Shown: one piece after another, positions 1-5,057 of the stretch
Layout of the letters: every line of letters begins with the position of its first letter
How positions within the stretch are numbered: position 1 is the stretch's first letter
Source: Alphaproteobacteria bacterium
GTDB lineage: Bacteria > Pseudomonadota > Alphaproteobacteria > Rickettsiales > JAFLCR01
Direction: 5' to 3'
Assembly (NCBI GenBank): GCA_017302755.1
Contig: JAFLCR010000164.1
Span: 1 to 5,057 of the forward strand
Length of the DNA stretch: 5,057 nucleotides
Program-made: the position numbers and the translations under genes
The notes under the pieces: generated by a model
The model's input: only the letters and a program-made list of their open reading frames with translations
The model's database searches: none
Told to the model about the DNA's origin: nothing

Positions 1-525
1 GACGGAGGGTTCCCGCTGTGGCGAAGTGAAGGGCTGCCGGTGGAATCCGGCGCGGAAAAGCCGTTTCCAAAGACATATCACTGCCAATACCAGCCAGCGA
101 TGCTTCGCACCCTCGACGACATGCGCCATAATTTGTTCTCCGGACGCGAGCGCGTGCTCGATGCCCGCTCGCCGGGCCGCTTTTACGGCGAAGAGAAAGA
201 GCCGCGCCCTGGCATGCGCGCTGGTCATATTCCCGGCAGCGCCAATCTGCATTACGCGACGCTGTTGACAAAGGACGGCAGACTGAAATCCGTTACCGAA
301 CTGCGAAAGCTGCTCAAAGCCGTGGAAGTGGAGCACGATACGCCGGTGATCGCCACCTGCGGTTCCGGCGTGACGGCCTGCATCCTCGCTTTGGCCATGG
401 AAGCGGCGGGCTATCCCCAGGCGGCGGTTTATGATGGTTCCTGGGCTGAATGGGGTAGGGAAGAACAGAAAGGGCCGCCTACCCCGGTGGCTGGAAAACG
501 AGAGCAGATCTCCAAAAGCGGTTAA
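1..525 (+). CDS. sseA: 3-mercaptopyruvate sulfurtransferase (SseA-like rhodanese), C-terminal part
   Basis: Partial gene: the frame is open from base 1 and the start lies left of the window. The visible 174 residues begin DGGFPLW, which matches the end of the first, non-catalytic rhodanese domain. They continue through the complete second domain. That domain has the DARSPGRFYGEE region, the RAGHIPGSANLHY block, and the active-site loop CGSGVTA, whose cysteine codon is at 358-360. A GSWAEWG segment follows near the end, typical of the family. The CG[S/T]GVTA loop is the form associated with 3-mercaptopyruvate sulfurtransferase rather than thiosulfate sulfurtransferase (rhodanese, CRxGx[R/T]). 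The family moves sulfur from 3-mercaptopyruvate to the active-site cysteine and then to cyanide or thiol acceptors. The last 20 or so residues (EEQKGPPTPVAGKREQISKSG) are a poorly conserved tail. The gene stops at TAA 523-525. Family assignment is firm; the exact in vivo substrate is inferred. Confidence 0.93.
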   Translation, partial: DGGFPLWRSEGLPVESGAEKPFPKTYHCQYQPAMLRTLDDMRHNLFSGRERVLDARSPGRFYGEEKEPRPGMRAGHIPGSANLHYATLLTKDGRLKSVTELRKLLKAVEVEHDTPVIATCGSGVTACILALAMEAAGYPQAAVYDGSWAEWGREEQKGPPTPVAGKREQISKSG

Positions 526-674
526 AAACTCTAAAAAGCTATACGCAAACCAGAGGGCTTGGGGCTGGATCACCTCGTGCCATGCAGCCTTTGGATGTTA
601 CATAAAGTTCACAAACTCAAGATTGAGCAAAATAATAAATATCACTAGCTTGTGCATTTTTAAGTACAGGCTTG
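526..674. other. AT-rich spacer between sseA and the three-gene cassette
   Basis: About 150 bp with no supportable gene. It holds the promoter candidate at 608-636 and the 16S-rRNA-end-like 14-mer at 563-576. A weak imperfect inverted repeat (AGGGCT near 554 with AGCCTT near 586, one G-U pair) lacks a T tract, so I do not call a terminator for sseA. Confidence 0.6.
608..636 (+). promoter_or_regulatory. Candidate sigma-70-type promoter for the three-gene cassette
   Basis: TTCACA at 608-613 (5 of 6 to TTGACA) and AATAAT at 631-636 (5 of 6 to TATAAT) are separated by exactly 17 bases. They sit in the most AT-rich stretch of the region. Initiation would fall around 643, giving a leader of roughly 30 bases before the first ATG of the next gene. 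Placement, spacing and orientation all fit. No activator or repressor site is apparent. This is a match by eye and not a scored prediction. Confidence 0.5.
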
Positions 675-1418
675 ATGATGCAGAACGTCTACCTTTTTGA
701 TCTCCTGGAGGGATTGCACGGTCAATTTTTGAATCTCATCGGCGCGTTTCAAGATGCCAGGAAAACATACGGCATCCGCGAAGCAACCGGCATGCCGGCG
801 CAGAACTACCATGCCTCGCCGCCCCGTGCGTTGACAATAGATGAGGAATTTCGGCTGATCGGCATCTGCCATTTCGGGATTTATCATCCCTTTAATTATG
901 CGGTGCAGATGGTTGACCATATCGCTGGCGTCAATGAGGCATTGATACGCTGGCGCGATGCAATCAGGCAGGATGTGGAGCGCATCGAGGCGCTGGCAAA
1001 ATGCGATCCTTCCCTTGCATCCACGATTGTTCAGTTGAACTTTTTGGATGCGCCGGCACAGCACGATCAGATGGCTCGCCAGTTTGAGGGGATGACGAAT
1101 GCGGTGAATACGCAGGCGGCAAAAATTTTGACGGCGGAAGCGGTGATTCAGATGACTCCCGATTGCTTTGGTGATTTGCCGTTCATCCCCTCGGACACTG
1201 TATTGAACTGGTTACGGGATATACATGCGGCCTTTCCCAAAATCAGCCAGCATGAGCAGCTGGAGGCGGCGCATCAGGAATATATTGCCTGGCGGCACGA
1301 AGCGCTGCTGCAGGTGCGGCGGAACGTCTGTCAGGCACAGGACATCCCGTTTGAGGAGCCAGGAGTACGGCGTGCTTCGGATTCTGCATTTGAGGGTTTT
1401 GCAAACACACTATTCTAG
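675..1418 (+). CDS. Hypothetical soluble helical protein, first gene of cassette (ORF A)
   Basis: A protein of about 247 residues that I do not recognise. It has no signal peptide or membrane segment, so it is probably cytoplasmic. Most of it reads as amphipathic helix: around residues 5-30 (YLFDLLEGLHGQFLNLIGAF), 74-110, 128-160 and 175-220. Loops rich in Pro and Gly break these helices (MPAQNYHASPPRAL, DCFGDLPFIPSD). Four cysteines are scattered, with no CxxC or other metal motif. A cluster with several aromatic and His residues (CHFGIYHPFNY, about residues 65-75) is distinctive. The C-terminus is short, probably unstructured, and contains RRASDS. Start choice: TTG 672, ATG 675 and ATG 678 are consecutive codons. 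The only ribosome-binding match, AGG at 668-670, lies 7 bases before ATG 678, so 678 is as likely as 675. It is the first gene after the promoter candidate and ends 24 bases before the next gene. That it encodes a protein is likely; function is unknown. Confidence 0.8.
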   Translation: MMQNVYLFDLLEGLHGQFLNLIGAFQDARKTYGIREATGMPAQNYHASPPRALTIDEEFRLIGICHFGIYHPFNYAVQMVDHIAGVNEALIRWRDAIRQDVERIEALAKCDPSLASTIVQLNFLDAPAQHDQMARQFEGMTNAVNTQAAKILTAEAVIQMTPDCFGDLPFIPSDTVLNWLRDIHAAFPKISQHEQLEAAHQEYIAWRHEALLQVRRNVCQAQDIPFEEPGVRRASDSAFEGFANTLF

Positions 1419-1442
1419 CTGCTAGGAAACGGCATAACTGTA

Positions 1443-2204
1443 ATGATCTCAACGACAGATAACATACCTGATGGCTTTGAGGGACTGAACAATCTTCTTG
1501 AGCGGTTCCAGGCGGTGCGCACACTTCTGGAAAGCATCCGAAACGGCCAGGAGCGCATGGATCTGCGCCGCATCGGGAAGCTGGTGGAGCGGGAAAACCC
1601 GGGCGATTACCTTGCCGTGGGGCATCTCGACGGCTATCGCGAGCATTTGCTGAAGACGCTGGCGGAAGTGCATGCCGTGCTGGAAGATAGCCGGAATCTG
1701 TTTTTCACGGATTTTGATGGCCGGACGCAGGCTGGCCAGGACGGCGAGTCCTCCGAAACGCCGGCAGCGTCAACGATGCTGCATGCTTTTGCGCGGCATC
1801 CTAAGTTCGCGGAGCTTGCGGCGCAGATTCAGCAGGCCATGGCCGCGGAAGTGTCCGCGCAGACACTGACAACATACAGCCTGGAGCGCTCCCTGGAGCG
1901 CTGGGGAGGGATCTGGGAAGAGCTGGATAAAATTCACCGGGACAAGGCTTTTCTAGTATTCCTGCCGGAATATGCCCCGTACACCGAACTGGTGAACGGC
2001 ATTTTTGACGAAATCCGCACACTGACATGGCTGATTATCCCCATATTGCAGGATATGCGGGAATATCTGGCAAATCCGGAACGGGCGATTCAGTTGACTC
2101 AAGGGCTGGACGAGCGTTTTGCAAGGACAGCTTTTGCCGATATTGAACAACAGATCCCGCAATGGCGTGCGCCGGGTGAAGAGAATTCTGAAAGAAATCG
2201 GTAG
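1443..2204 (+). CDS. Hypothetical soluble helical protein, second gene of cassette (ORF B)
   Basis: A 253-residue protein of unknown function, with no signal peptide and no cysteine. Long charged helices dominate: about residues 12-50 (GLNNLLERFQAVRTLLESIR), 62-88, 118-165 and 183-215. A Gly/Ser/Thr-rich linker around residues 93-111 (GRTQAGQDGESSETPAAS) separates an N-terminal from a larger C-terminal helical part. A hydrophobic stretch near 193-203 (TLTWLIIPILQ) is too short and too flanked by charge to be a convincing membrane span; it is more likely a buried core helix. A 10-base direct repeat (CTGGAGCGCT, 12-base period, from 1881) encodes LERSLERW. ATG 1443 is the only possible start in the gap after the previous stop. 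The nearest purine-rich match, AGGA at 1424-1427, is 15 bases away, so translation may depend on coupling to ORF A. The tail is highly polar (PGEENSERNR). I expect it to act with ORFs A and C, from arrangement only. Confidence 0.8.
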   Translation: MISTTDNIPDGFEGLNNLLERFQAVRTLLESIRNGQERMDLRRIGKLVERENPGDYLAVGHLDGYREHLLKTLAEVHAVLEDSRNLFFTDFDGRTQAGQDGESSETPAASTMLHAFARHPKFAELAAQIQQAMAAEVSAQTLTTYSLERSLERWGGIWEELDKIHRDKAFLVFLPEYAPYTELVNGIFDEIRTLTWLIIPILQDMREYLANPERAIQLTQGLDERFARTAFADIEQQIPQWRAPGEENSERNR

Positions 2205-2223
2205 TCTTGCCCGGGCAGAAAGC

Positions 2224-2278
2224 AATGCCCTTGCCGGAAATGCTTCCTGGCATTAATGCTTATAGCATAGCGGGCATT
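2224..2278 (+). promoter_or_regulatory. Predicted three-way-junction structure in leader of ORF C
   Basis: Three stems nest without conflict. The closing stem is AATGCCC (2224-2230) with GGGCATT (2272-2278), 7 perfect pairs. The first arm is TGCCGGAA (2232-2239) with TTCC and GGCA (2244-2247, 2249-2252), 8 pairs with T2248 bulged and a four-base loop. The second arm is ATGCT (2256-2260) with AGCAT (2264-2268), loop TAT. Only seven junction bases stay unpaired. No T tract follows, so it is not a standard terminator. It resembles no riboswitch or ribozyme core that I know; the hammerhead CUGAUGA is absent. Options are a cis-regulatory RNA, an RNase III processing site, or a REP-like intergenic repeat unit. 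Pairing was checked base by base; the role is inference. Confidence 0.4.
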
Positions 2279-2286
2279 AGACCCGC
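2270..2286 (+). promoter_or_regulatory. Hairpin competing with the three-way junction
   Basis: GCGGG (2270-2274) can pair with CCCGC (2282-2286) across a seven-base loop. Bases 2272-2274 are also needed for the closing stem of the junction, so the two folds exclude each other. The hairpin ends 25 bases before the preferred ATG of ORF C. Such an arrangement could switch ribosome access, but this is inferred from complementarity alone. Confidence 0.25.
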
Positions 2287-2311
2287 ATCACAGGGCAATG
2301 CAGGGTTCACC

Positions 2312-2986
2312 ATGTCAAATATCAACCATAACGTCCTTGGGCGCAAAATCGCCATATCCTATATCCGCCTGGCGCAGCAGCGCGATGAACTGGCCGCACG
2401 CCAGGCCGAATACCCGACTTTTGGTATTGTTCGTGATCTGAATCCTGATCTGCGGCCCAGTATGACCACGTTGGGTGGTGAGATTCAGGAAGTGATGGCC
2501 GATGTGCTGGCAGGCACGTTTCCGCCTGGGAAAGATGGCTATCTCAATGTGCTGTTTGCCGCCATGGATGATCTGTGTAACCGAATGGCGGAGTTCTATA
2601 TTGCGTGCGGCGGCACCCTGGAAGATGTGATGGCCATGCGCGCCCAACCTTCAGGAGGGCATAAGGCCATCTGGAAACATGTGGATGCCGTGGATGAGGA
2701 TGTGCTGATCGAGCATTACCATGTCCTGAGCGCCTCTCTTTCAACGTATAGCGCGCTTGTCTGGCAAGTGCATGCCCGCCTGAGCGAAGACAGGGGGAAT
2801 TTTTATTCCATCTCCAGCAAGAACATGTTCCATGAACTGGACGCCATTCATGCCAATACCATTCGGGAGCTGGAAGAAGTGGGGGAGGCTGTCAAATGGC
2901 GAATGTACACGAACTTCTTCGACAACAATCCAGAAGTGAGGGATTGGTTTGACGAACCGCCTACCACTCCCAATCGCTTTTCATGA
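2312..2986 (+). CDS. Hypothetical soluble helical protein, third gene of cassette (ORF C)
   Basis: A 224-residue protein of unknown function, with no signal peptide or membrane segment. It starts MSNINHNVLGRKIAISYIRL. Helices are likely at about residues 8-33, 52-68, 78-110, 115-160 and 168-198, with Pro/Gly loops at 34-50 (YPTFGIVRDLNPDLRPS) and 70-76. The middle part is rich in His and aromatic residues (IEHYHVLSASLSTYSALVW). The C-terminus is acidic (FFDNNPEVRDWFDEPP). Two cysteines (C89, C99) sit in one predicted helical stretch. Start choice: the frame is open from TTG 2207, but those 35 extra codons overlap the structured leader and give low-complexity sequence. ATG 2312 has AGGG at 2302-2305, six bases upstream, and is preferred. 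It converges on pyrC with 20 bp between stops. Co-transcription with ORFs A and B is likely but not certain given the 107-bp gap. Confidence 0.8.
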   Translation: MSNINHNVLGRKIAISYIRLAQQRDELAARQAEYPTFGIVRDLNPDLRPSMTTLGGEIQEVMADVLAGTFPPGKDGYLNVLFAAMDDLCNRMAEFYIACGGTLEDVMAMRAQPSGGHKAIWKHVDAVDEDVLIEHYHVLSASLSTYSALVWQVHARLSEDRGNFYSISSKNMFHELDAIHANTIRELEEVGEAVKWRMYTNFFDNNPEVRDWFDEPPTTPNRFS

Positions 2987-2991
2987 AAAGC
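2976..2991. terminator. 16-bp perfect palindrome at the convergent gene junction, possible weak bidirectional terminator
   Basis: GCTTTTCATGAAAAGC is its own reverse complement. It includes the TGA stop of ORF C (2984-2986) and lies just beyond the stop of pyrC on the other strand. As RNA it would form six pairs with a CAUG loop. The stem is mostly A-U and no T tract follows on either strand, so termination would be weak at best. It may instead be a protein-binding site or chance. Confidence 0.25.
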
Positions 2992-3006
2992 CTTGGCAGT
3001 GCCGCC

Positions 3007-4350
3007 CTAATCCAGCGAGTATACCACTTCGCCGCCAAGAATGGTCTGGATGGCGCGGCCTTTGGTGGTAAAGCCCTCGAAGGGCGAATTCTTGGATTTG
3101 CTATGGAACGCTTCGGGGTTGATCGTCCATTCACGGTTTAAATCGATGAGCGTGAGATCGGCCACAGCGCCTTTTTTCAGCCTGCCGCCGGGACGGTGGA
3201 TGACATCCGCCGCCTTATAAGTCATCCGCGCCAGCACATCGCGCAGGGAAAGCAGCTTCTGGTGATAAAGCTGCAGCGAGAGCGGCAGCATCGTTTCCAG
3301 CCCCACGATGCCGAAGCTGGCTGAGGAAAGCGGCACGCGCTTGCTGTCCTGGTCGTGGGGGGCGTGGTCGGTGGCGATGGCGTCGATCGTGCCGTCTTTC
3401 AGCCCCTCGATCATGGCCAGGCGGTCTTCCTCGGCGCGCAGCGGCGGGTTCATCTTGGCGAAGGTGCGGTATTCCTCCACTGCCTCGTCCGTTAGCACGA
3501 AATGGTGGGGCGCAACCTCGCAGGTGACGTTCAGCCCCTGCTTCTTGGCGCGGCGGATGGCGTCCAGCGCCTGGTGGGTCGAGACGTGCAGCACGTGGTA
3601 ATGCCCGCCGGTGATTTCCAGCAGCAGCAGGTCGCGGGCGACGATGATGGCTTCCGAGGCGTTGGGGATGCCCGTCACACCTAGGCGGGCGGAGACTTTG
3701 CCTTCGTTGATGCAGCCGCCATTGGACAGGTGGCAATCTTCCGCGTGCTGCGCGATGACCACGCCCAGGCGGCTCGCATATTCCATGGCCCGGCGCATGA
3801 CCAGGCTGTTCATCACCGGCTTGCCGTCGTCGGAGAAGCCGATGGCGCCGGCTTCAGCCATCAGGCCCATTTCGGTGATTTCCGAACCTTCGATGCCCTT
3901 GGTGATCGCGCCGTAAGGGTGGACGCGGCAATAGCCGGTTTCACGCGCTTTCTTGAACAGGAAATCCACCACCGACACGTCGTCCACCACCGGTTTGGTG
4001 TTAGCCATGCTGGCGACCGTGGTAACGCCGCCCGCAACCGCAGATTTGGTGCCCGTCTCGATGACTTCCTTATATTCCTGCCCCGGCTCGCGGAAATGCA
4101 CCTGGATGTCGAACAGCCCGGGGCACAGCACGTGTCCTGCGCAGTCGATCACCTTCGCCCCTTCGGGGGTGCCGGTATTGAAAAGCCTGGGGCCAAAATC
4201 GGCGATCATGCCGTTTTCCACCAGCAATCCACCTTTCTCGTCCAGCCCCGATTCGGGGTCTACAAGCCGGGCGTTGGTGAAGGCAAGGCGGGTCTTGGTG
4301 TTCCAGGAGGGTTTGGTGAAATGCTGGGTCATGATCTTCGAAAGGAGCAT
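3007..4350 (-). CDS. pyrC: Dihydroorotase, class I (PyrC)
   Basis: A 447-residue cytoplasmic amidohydrolase of the usual class I length. It catalyses reversible cyclisation of N-carbamoyl-L-aspartate to L-dihydroorotate, step three of pyrimidine synthesis. Visible landmarks are the N-terminal beta segment (NARLVDPESG, 26-35), the metal/substrate motif DIQVHFREPG (81-90), GGVTTV and MANTKP (107-120), and FSDDGKPV (172-179), whose aspartates include the bridging metal ligand in Aquifex-type enzymes. Further landmarks are QHAED (H202), HVLHVST (H255), the substrate loop KMNPPLR (299-305), and ATDHAPH (326-332) with catalytic D328. The first His of the usual DxHxHxR is Gln (Q83). I recall the same change in Bacteroidetes dihydroorotases, so activity is still expected. 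ATG 4350 has GGA seven bases upstream; ATG 4332 (residue 7) is an alternative with a weaker site. There is no pyrB in the window. Stop TAG is at 3007-3009. Confidence 0.95.
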   Translation of the reverse strand: MLLSKIMTQHFTKPSWNTKTRLAFTNARLVDPESGLDEKGGLLVENGMIADFGPRLFNTGTPEGAKVIDCAGHVLCPGLFDIQVHFREPGQEYKEVIETGTKSAVAGGVTTVASMANTKPVVDDVSVVDFLFKKARETGYCRVHPYGAITKGIEGSEITEMGLMAEAGAIGFSDDGKPVMNSLVMRRAMEYASRLGVVIAQHAEDCHLSNGGCINEGKVSARLGVTGIPNASEAIIVARDLLLLEITGGHYHVLHVSTHQALDAIRRAKKQGLNVTCEVAPHHFVLTDEAVEEYRTFAKMNPPLRAEEDRLAMIEGLKDGTIDAIATDHAPHDQDSKRVPLSSASFGIVGLETMLPLSLQLYHQKLLSLRDVLARMTYKAADVIHRPGGRLKKGAVADLTLIDLNREWTINPEAFHSKSKNSPFEGFTTKGRAIQTILGGEVVYSLD

Positions 4351-4449
4351 CAGGATTTCCGGGAGCGCAAGAAAAAAATGTGTGGGTGCGCGAAGGATGT
4401 TCTTCCGGCGTGCGTATCATAGGCAGAAACAACATCATTGGGGGATAAT
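4351..4449. promoter_or_regulatory. Divergent spacer between pyrC and the His-rich protein gene
   Basis: About 99 bp that must hold the start signals for two divergent genes. A TATCAT at 4415-4420 (+) overlaps TATGAT on the - strand (4416-4421), either of which could serve as a -10 element. I find no convincing -35 partner at 16-18 bases on either strand. An A-rich run lies at about 4370-4379. The strongest translation signal is GGGGGA at 4440-4445, four bases before ATG 4450. Confidence 0.35.
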
Positions 4450-4869
4450 ATGTCTATATTTCTTCGCGCTTGCTTGACGGCGCTTGCCCTGCTGGCTTTC
4501 TCCGGCACGGCGATGGCTGGGGATGATCATGGCCATCGGCGGCATGGCCATCACCATCACGGGCACAAGCATCACGGCCACAAGCATCACTACCATCATA
4601 GCTACAGTCACCACGATAATCATTACTATTCACATAGATATCATCGACCGCACTGGGGTGCGTCCATCTCTCTTTTGCCGCCGGTGAGAACCTATGTCCA
4701 GCCCACGCCGGTCTACGTGGCGCCGCCGGTGCAGGTGATCCAGCAGCAGCCTGCTCCGTATTGCCGCGAGTCCTCGACGATCGTTAATGTTGGCGGAAGT
4801 TTCCGCCGGGTGTACGGTACGGCCTGCTACCAGCCCGACGGCAGCTGGCAGATGGTGGATGGCCGGTAA
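4450..4869 (+). CDS. Secreted histidine-rich protein with 17-kDa-antigen-like C-terminal tail
   Basis: A 139-residue exported protein. Residues 1-23 form a clear Sec signal peptide (short charged start, LTALALLAF core, AMA cleavage site before GDDHG). Residues 24-70 contain 21 histidines in HGH, HHGHK and HH clusters and almost no acidic residues after the start. Such tracts bind Ni, Zn, Cu or Co, so periplasmic or surface metal binding is plausible but inferred. Residues 76-104 are a Pro/Val/Gln-rich linker. Residues 104-137 (YCRESSTIVNVGG ... VYGTACYQPDGSW) match the C-terminal tail found in many alphaproteobacterial 17-kDa-surface-antigen-like proteins; C105 and C126 may form a disulfide. 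The glycine-rich repeat part and lipobox of the true 17-kDa antigen are absent. ATG 4450 with GGGGGA upstream is preferred over TTG 4438. The stop lies 24 bases before the next exported-protein gene, which suggests an operon. Confidence 0.85.
   Translation: MSIFLRACLTALALLAFSGTAMAGDDHGHRRHGHHHHGHKHHGHKHHYHHSYSHHDNHYYSHRYHRPHWGASISLLPPVRTYVQPTPVYVAPPVQVIQQQPAPYCRESSTIVNVGGSFRRVYGTACYQPDGSWQMVDGR
4555..4590 (+). repeat. 15-bp tandem repeat in the His-rich gene, 2.4 copies
   Basis: CATCACGGGCACAAG (4555-4569) is followed by CATCACGGCCACAAG (4570-4584), differing at one base, then CATCAC (4585-4590). In frame it encodes HHGHK-HHGHK-HH. The third-position difference keeps the protein unchanged. 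This fits growth of the His tract by slippage or unequal recombination, so copy number may vary between strains. Confidence 0.8.
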
Positions 4870-4893
4870 TATAACCAACTTGGGTGAGAGTGT

Positions 4894-5057
4894 ATGTTCT
4901 TGAAGCAAAAAATGTCATTGCTTGCGATAATGGCGATTCTGGGCATGGAAGGCGCAACCTGCGCCGCTTATGCCGATCCGCCGGATTGGGCGCCCGCACA
5001 TGGTTACCGTAAAAAGCAAGAAAAAAGGCAGGCCTATCGTCAGTATAAAGGGCATAA
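4894..5057 (+). CDS. Exported hypothetical protein, N-terminal part (runs off right edge)
   Basis: Starts at ATG 4894 with GGTGAGAG (about 4883-4890) just upstream and stays open for 54 codons to the end of the window. Residues 1-27 read as a Sec signal peptide (MFLKQK, hydrophobic LLAIMAILGM, AYA cleavage site). The mature part begins DPPDWAPAHGYRKK and goes on with a basic, Gln/Tyr-rich stretch (KQEKRQAYRQYKGH). Secreted proteins beginning with a PPxWAPAHGYR-like block are, from memory, common in alphaproteobacteria, but I know no function for them. C23 is not in a valid lipobox (GAT before it), so a lipoprotein is unlikely. It lies 24 bases after the His-rich gene in the same direction and is probably co-transcribed with it. 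Confidence 0.75.
   Translation, partial: MFLKQKMSLLAIMAILGMEGATCAAYADPPDWAPAHGYRKKQEKRQAYRQYKGH

Noticed and set aside
554..592. Terminator hairpin after sseA
   Set aside because: The inverted repeat is short, includes a G-U pair, has a long loop and lacks a following T run.
787..798. 12-bp palindrome CCGGCATGCCGG
   Set aside because: About one such palindrome is expected by chance in 5 kb, and it lies inside ORF A with no further structure around it.
660..1064. Minus-strand ORF across the start of ORF A
   Set aside because: It would run across the promoter candidate and lacks a start signal. The + strand frame is longer and better organised with its neighbours.
2207..2311. N-terminal extension of ORF C starting at TTG 2207
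   Set aside because: It has no ribosome-binding site, a low-complexity product, and overlap with a well-folded leader. ATG 2312 has AGGG at proper distance.
675..2986. Toxin-antitoxin, CRISPR-associated or transposon identity for the cassette
   Set aside because: No small partner gene of typical antitoxin size, no nuclease or transposase motif, no terminal repeats and no spacer array can be seen.
3730..4422. Long + strand ORF opposite pyrC, with other long frames in the same region
   Set aside because: High-GC coding DNA often leaves the opposite strand open. The pyrC reading has all family motifs; the antisense product is a low-complexity His/Gly/Ala mix.
4435..4623. Minus-strand ORF rich in Met, Val and Ile, resembling a membrane protein
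   Set aside because: It is the complement of the His-codon tract: CAT/CAC runs read backwards as ATG/GTG. It has no ribosome-binding site, and the + strand frame has a clear signal peptide and family tail.
4960..4962. Lipoprotein cysteine in the last exported protein
   Set aside because: The residues before C23 are GAT, not a lipobox; the AYA site four residues later fits signal peptidase I.

Overview
The window looks like a chromosomal segment from an alphaproteobacterium. The evidence is protein flavour rather than a marker gene: an SseA-type 3-mercaptopyruvate sulfurtransferase, a class I dihydroorotase, a small exported protein with the CRE...GGxxxxxYGTACxQPDGSW tail familiar from rickettsial 17-kDa-antigen-like proteins, and a secreted protein starting DPPDWAPAHGYR, a pattern I associate with alphaproteobacteria. 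GC is moderately high, at about 60-67% in pyrC lines counted by eye. No genus can be named from this.

Layout, left to right. (1) Bases 1-525 are the 3' part of a sulfurtransferase gene (sseA-like), + strand. (2) Bases 526-674 are an AT-rich spacer with a good sigma-70-type promoter candidate (608-636) and a 14-base exact match to the conserved 3' end of 16S rRNA (563-576). (3) Bases 675-2986 hold three co-directional genes for soluble, mainly helical proteins of about 247, 253 and 224 residues. I recognise none of them. They are closely spaced and probably form one operon. A 107-bp leader before the third gene can fold into a compact three-way junction (2224-2278), with a competing hairpin just downstream. 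(4) The third gene converges on pyrC (3007-4350, - strand), with only 20 bp between the stop codons. A perfect 16-bp palindrome covers the stop of the third gene. (5) A roughly 100-bp divergent spacer separates pyrC from two + strand genes for exported proteins. The first is a histidine-rich secreted protein (4450-4869). The second (4894 onward) runs off the right edge.

How the parts relate: sseA (sulfur transfer, cyanide/mercaptopyruvate metabolism) and pyrC (third step of pyrimidine synthesis) are ordinary metabolic genes. The three-gene cassette between them is the unexplained part. It has its own promoter candidate, somewhat lower GC than pyrC in the lines counted, no recognisable domain, and a structured leader before its last gene. 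The exported pair at the right looks like a small envelope or metal-binding operon. There is no tRNA, rRNA gene, CRISPR array, transposase or integrase.
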